A DNA stretch of 8,356 nt. It comes from Halieaceae bacterium UBA3479 (GTDB lineage: Bacteria > Pseudomonadota > Gammaproteobacteria > Pseudomonadales > Halieaceae). The notes below the pieces were generated by a model. It was given only the letters and a program-made list of their open reading frames with translations, did no database searches and was not told where the DNA came from. The translations under genes and the position numbers were made by a program. Shown here one piece after another: positions 6,276 to 8,356 of the stretch. Where the stretch lies: the NCBI GenBank assembly GCA_002377985.1, contig DFQW01000174.1:1-8356 (forward strand). Direction: 5' to 3'. Positions within the stretch are counted from its first letter, which is position 1; every line of letters begins with the position of its first letter.

Positions 6276-6659
6276 CTAAGGCTGAGGTGCCGCGTTTCCG
6301 GGAGTCACCATGCTTTGCTCGTGCACCGCGAGCAGAGTGTTCAGATCGCCAGCATTTTGTAGCTGTGAATAACCGACAGACCTCAACGTTGCCTCGGCTT
6401 TCCCTGATCGGTTGCCGCTTCTGCAGTAGAGCACCAGTGGGGTATTGGGGGATACGGACCGCGCCGACAAGCCCTCCACAATAAGGTCGTGGGGAACATT
6501 AATGGCTCCGGGAAAGTGTCCAGAGGCGAATTCCTCAGCTGTGCGCACGTCGACAATGACTGCGTTGGGCGGAATATCCCTATTGAAGGCGACTGTGTCA
6601 CCCGGCGAGCAGGCAAAGAGCGTTGCGACGGCGAAAATAGCCGATAAGACCTTGGACAT
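6276..6659 (-). CDS. Rhodanese-domain lipoprotein
   Basis: Small sulfurtransferase-like protein of 127 residues. Residues 1-17 form a lipoprotein signal peptide with lipobox LFAC (14-17). The residue after Cys17 is Ser, not Asp, so sorting to the outer membrane is the likelier fate in a Gram-negative cell. A single rhodanese domain spans about 30-110: VIVDVRTAEEF (34-44), GHFPGAINVPH (47-57), and the active-site loop CRSGNR at 79-84 with catalytic Cys79 preceded by LVLY. The six-residue loop is typical of rhodaneses rather than Cdc25-type phosphatases. Size and location resemble periplasmic PspE-type rhodaneses. GGAGG (6671-6667) stands 7 bases before the ATG but lies inside the hairpin between this gene and the transporter gene upstream. 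The physiological sulfur donor and acceptor are unknown. Confidence 0.9.
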   Translation of the reverse strand: MSKVLSAIFAVATLFACSPGDTVAFNRDIPPNAVIVDVRTAEEFASGHFPGAINVPHDLIVEGLSARSVSPNTPLVLYCRSGNRSGKAEATLRSVGYSQLQNAGDLNTLLAVHEQSMVTPGNAAPQP

Positions 6660-6663
6660 GTGA

Positions 6664-6691
6664 ACGCCTCCTCTGATGGCAGCGGAGGCGT
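6664..6691 (-). promoter_or_regulatory. Hairpin masking the rhodanese ribosome binding site
   Basis: Read on the minus strand, ACGCCTCC (6691-6684) and GGAGGCGT (6671-6664) form a perfect 8-bp GC-rich stem with a 12-base loop. The 3' arm contains the GGAGG ribosome binding site of the rhodanese gene, and the 5' arm begins 7 bases after the SulP stop codon. A ribosome finishing the transporter would cover the 5' arm and free the site. There is no T-run after the stem, so a terminator is unlikely. Confidence 0.5.
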
Positions 6692-6698
6692 GAGTGTA

Positions 6699-8356
6699 TC
6701 AAGCCGTAGCGGGTTTGCCGGAGGCTCCGTGGGGTGAGGTGCCGCCCGCGGGCGTGTTCTCAAATATCCAATCGCGGGCCGCCTGAAGTGCTTCCAGGCG
6801 CGTCGGGTAGCGGTGCTCGTCGGACAGATGCTCGTTGACGCCGAGTCCTTCCAGGTTTGCGGCGACCGCTTTATTGATCCCGCACAGATACAGGTGTTTG
6901 CCAGCATGAATGGCGTCGAGGGCAATCGTTTCGACGGCGCGAGCCGCAGAGACATCCATGAAAGGGACTCTGCCAAAGTCTAGAACAAGTGAGGTATGGT
7001 GCGACGGGCTCAGACGTTCTCTGACCTGATGGCCTAAATCAGCAGCAGCCCCGAAACTTAACGGGCCACCAAAATTGAAGTAGGTGAGACGGCTACCGCA
7101 CTCCTCGACCAGCGCGGTCTCTTCGTCAGAGAGCCCCTCGGTGGGGTCGTCCGACTGGCCTGCTGCAGATGCCAGCTGCTCGTCAGCCACCTGCTTCACG
7201 AAGGCGATGGCCGCCACGACAACACCGGCAACCACGGCAGTGATCAGGTCTACAAACACAGTCAGGCTCAAGACCATGACCATTAGTAAAAGGTCAAAGC
7301 GCGGACCACGGTGTGCACGCCTCAGATATGACCAATCAATAATGTCGTAGCCTACTTTGATAAGAATCCCCGCGAGTACCGCATGCGGTATTTTGGCTGC
7401 CAGAGGCGCAAGCACCAGCACCACTGCCAGCAACAGTAAGCTGTGCAACATACCCGAGATCTTGGTCGCCCCGCCCGTGCGGATATTGACGACGGTTCTC
7501 ATCGTTGCACCGGCGCCGGGAATCCCCCCAAAAAATCCCGCTGCCATATTGCCAATGCCCTGACCAATTAGCTCCCGGTTTGAGTCGTGACGGGTGCGTG
7601 TCATATTGTCGGCCACCAGCGACGTCAGCAGGCTGTCTATGGCGCCGAGAATCGCAAGAATCAATGCGGCCTCAAAGACAATAAGAATAGTGCTGGTGGA
7701 AAAGCCGGGAACGATAAATTCCGGAAGACCTGTGGGGATATCGCCCAATATGGGAACGTTCAGTAAAAGACTGACGGTGGTTCCGATAATCAACGCTGCC
7801 AGCGCGCCGGGTAAATATCGCCCCCAATTACTTGGCCAGAAAAATACGATACCGAGGGTCAGCAGTCCCACACCCAAGGCACCCATATTGGGATTGGTGA
7901 TGGCCGTTGGTACTTCCATGAGCGCCGGAATAGTGCCGCTTTCTGCGGGTTCATGGCCAAACAATCGCGCCAGCTGCAGGGCAATGATGATGCAGCCGAT
8001 CCCGCTCATAAATCCGGAAACCACCGGGTAAGGCACGAGCCTGATGTACTGACCGAAACCCAAAAACCCGAAGGCGATTTGCAGCGCGCCTGCAAGGATT
8101 ACGGTGGCAAATACCAATGAAAGGTCGCCGCTGAGCGAGGCAAAGACGCCAGCGAAAACGACAATCATTGGGCCGGTCGGTCCCGATATCTGTGACGGGG
8201 TCCCGCCAAACAGCGCTGCAAAAAACCCGACGAGGATGGCCCCGTAGACACCGGCAATGGGGCCGGCCCCAGAGGCTTCTCCGAAGGCAAGAGCGAGAGG
8301 TAGGGCGACCACGCCGGCGGGTAAGCCACCAAAAATATCGCCGCGCAGATGAGAGA
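6699..8356 (-). CDS. SulP anion transporter with STAS domain, BicA-like (5' end missing)
   Basis: Inner-membrane anion transporter of the SulP/SLC26 family. The reading frame stays open to the window edge: before the GTG at 8312 it already encodes SHLRGDIFGGLPAG, normal family sequence, so 8312 is not the start and only the extreme N-terminus is missing. In residues counted from 8312, the core has ISGPTGPM (42-49), AIDSLLTSLVADN (224-236), RHDSNRELIGQGIGN (241-255) and GGIPGAGATMRTVVN (262-276), followed by a transmembrane part up to about 373. These stretches closely resemble cyanobacterial BicA, a Na+-dependent bicarbonate transporter, so bicarbonate is a reasonable substrate, with sulfate the alternative. 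A STAS domain covers about 405-520, with MDVSAARAVE (452-461) at the place of the phosphorylatable Ser in anti-sigma antagonists. The C-terminal tail is rich in Gly, Pro and Ser. It is followed closely by the rhodanese gene on the same strand. Confidence 0.92.
   Translation of the reverse strand, partial: SHLRGDIFGGLPAGVVALPLALAFGEASGAGPIAGVYGAILVGFFAALFGGTPSQISGPTGPMIVVFAGVFASLSGDLSLVFATVILAGALQIAFGFLGFGQYIRLVPYPVVSGFMSGIGCIIIALQLARLFGHEPAESGTIPALMEVPTAITNPNMGALGVGLLTLGIVFFWPSNWGRYLPGALAALIIGTTVSLLLNVPILGDIPTGLPEFIVPGFSTSTILIVFEAALILAILGAIDSLLTSLVADNMTRTRHDSNRELIGQGIGNMAAGFFGGIPGAGATMRTVVNIRTGGATKISGMLHSLLLLAVVLVLAPLAAKIPHAVLAGILIKVGYDIIDWSYLRRAHRGPRFDLLLMVMVLSLTVFVDLITAVVAGVVVAAIAFVKQVADEQLASAAGQSDDPTEGLSDEETALVEECGSRLTYFNFGGPLSFGAAADLGHQVRERLSPSHHTSLVLDFGRVPFMDVSAARAVETIALDAIHAGKHLYLCGINKAVAANLEGLGVNEHLSDEHRYPTRLEALQAARDWIFENTPAGGTSPHGASGKPATA

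Noticed and set aside
6211..6279. Small + strand frame of 22 codons, ATG to TAA, between the convergent genes
   Set aside because: There is no ribosome binding site, its end overlaps the rhodanese stop, and its bases are better explained by the inverted repeat.
6664..6691. Hairpin read as a Rho-independent terminator after the SulP gene
   Set aside because: No T-run follows the stem on the minus strand, and the arm coincides with the rhodanese ribosome binding site, which fits translational control better.
6383..6976. Minus-strand open frame of 197 codons across the SulP end and the rhodanese gene
   Set aside because: It is out of frame with both genes, Pro/Arg/Ser-rich, and both overlapped genes have strong family motifs.

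Overview
The window comes from a bacterial chromosome of moderately high G+C (estimated by eye). Its gene content (CNT nucleoside transporter, ModABC, DMT exporter, gamma-carbonic-anhydrase-like protein, lipoprotein rhodanese, BicA-like SulP) and Gram-negative style lipoprotein and signal sequences suggest a proteobacterium. A marine gammaproteobacterium is my best guess, but the sequence alone does not fix the taxon. I see no RNA genes, insertion sequences, prophage genes or CRISPR arrays.

Left part, + strand (220-4770): five tightly spaced genes read like one transcription unit. They are a concentrative nucleoside transporter, an isopenicillin-N-synthase-type 2-oxoglutarate/Fe(II) oxygenase, and a complete molybdate ABC importer, modA-modB-modC. 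The modA/modB and modB/modC junctions are 4-base stop/start overlaps. The ModC C-terminus is unusual: the C-terminal Mop/TOBE region stops halfway, and its last 37 residues are encoded antisense to the conserved end of the next gene.

Middle part: a DMT/EamA exporter on the - strand (4657-5541) converges on modC with a 114-base overlap. It diverges from a gamma-carbonic-anhydrase-like hexapeptide protein (+, 5637-6194). The 95-base divergent spacer holds a plausible sigma70 promoter for the exporter, overlapped by a palindrome and a 7-bp inverted repeat that look like an operator.

Right part, - strand (8356 down to 6276): a SulP anion transporter with a STAS domain, resembling the bicarbonate transporter BicA, runs off the right edge without its N-terminus. 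A small lipoprotein rhodanese follows it. Between the two, an 8-bp hairpin buries the Shine-Dalgarno sequence of the rhodanese gene only a few bases after the SulP stop codon, an arrangement that suggests translational coupling.

Possible functional links, all inferred: nucleoside uptake with an oxygenase and molybdate supply could serve nucleobase oxidation, where molybdenum hydroxylases act. The BicA-like transporter with a gamma-CA-like protein could serve inorganic carbon handling. Nothing here is clearly a new defence or mobile system. The most unusual structures are the overprinted modC tail and the hairpin in front of the rhodanese gene.
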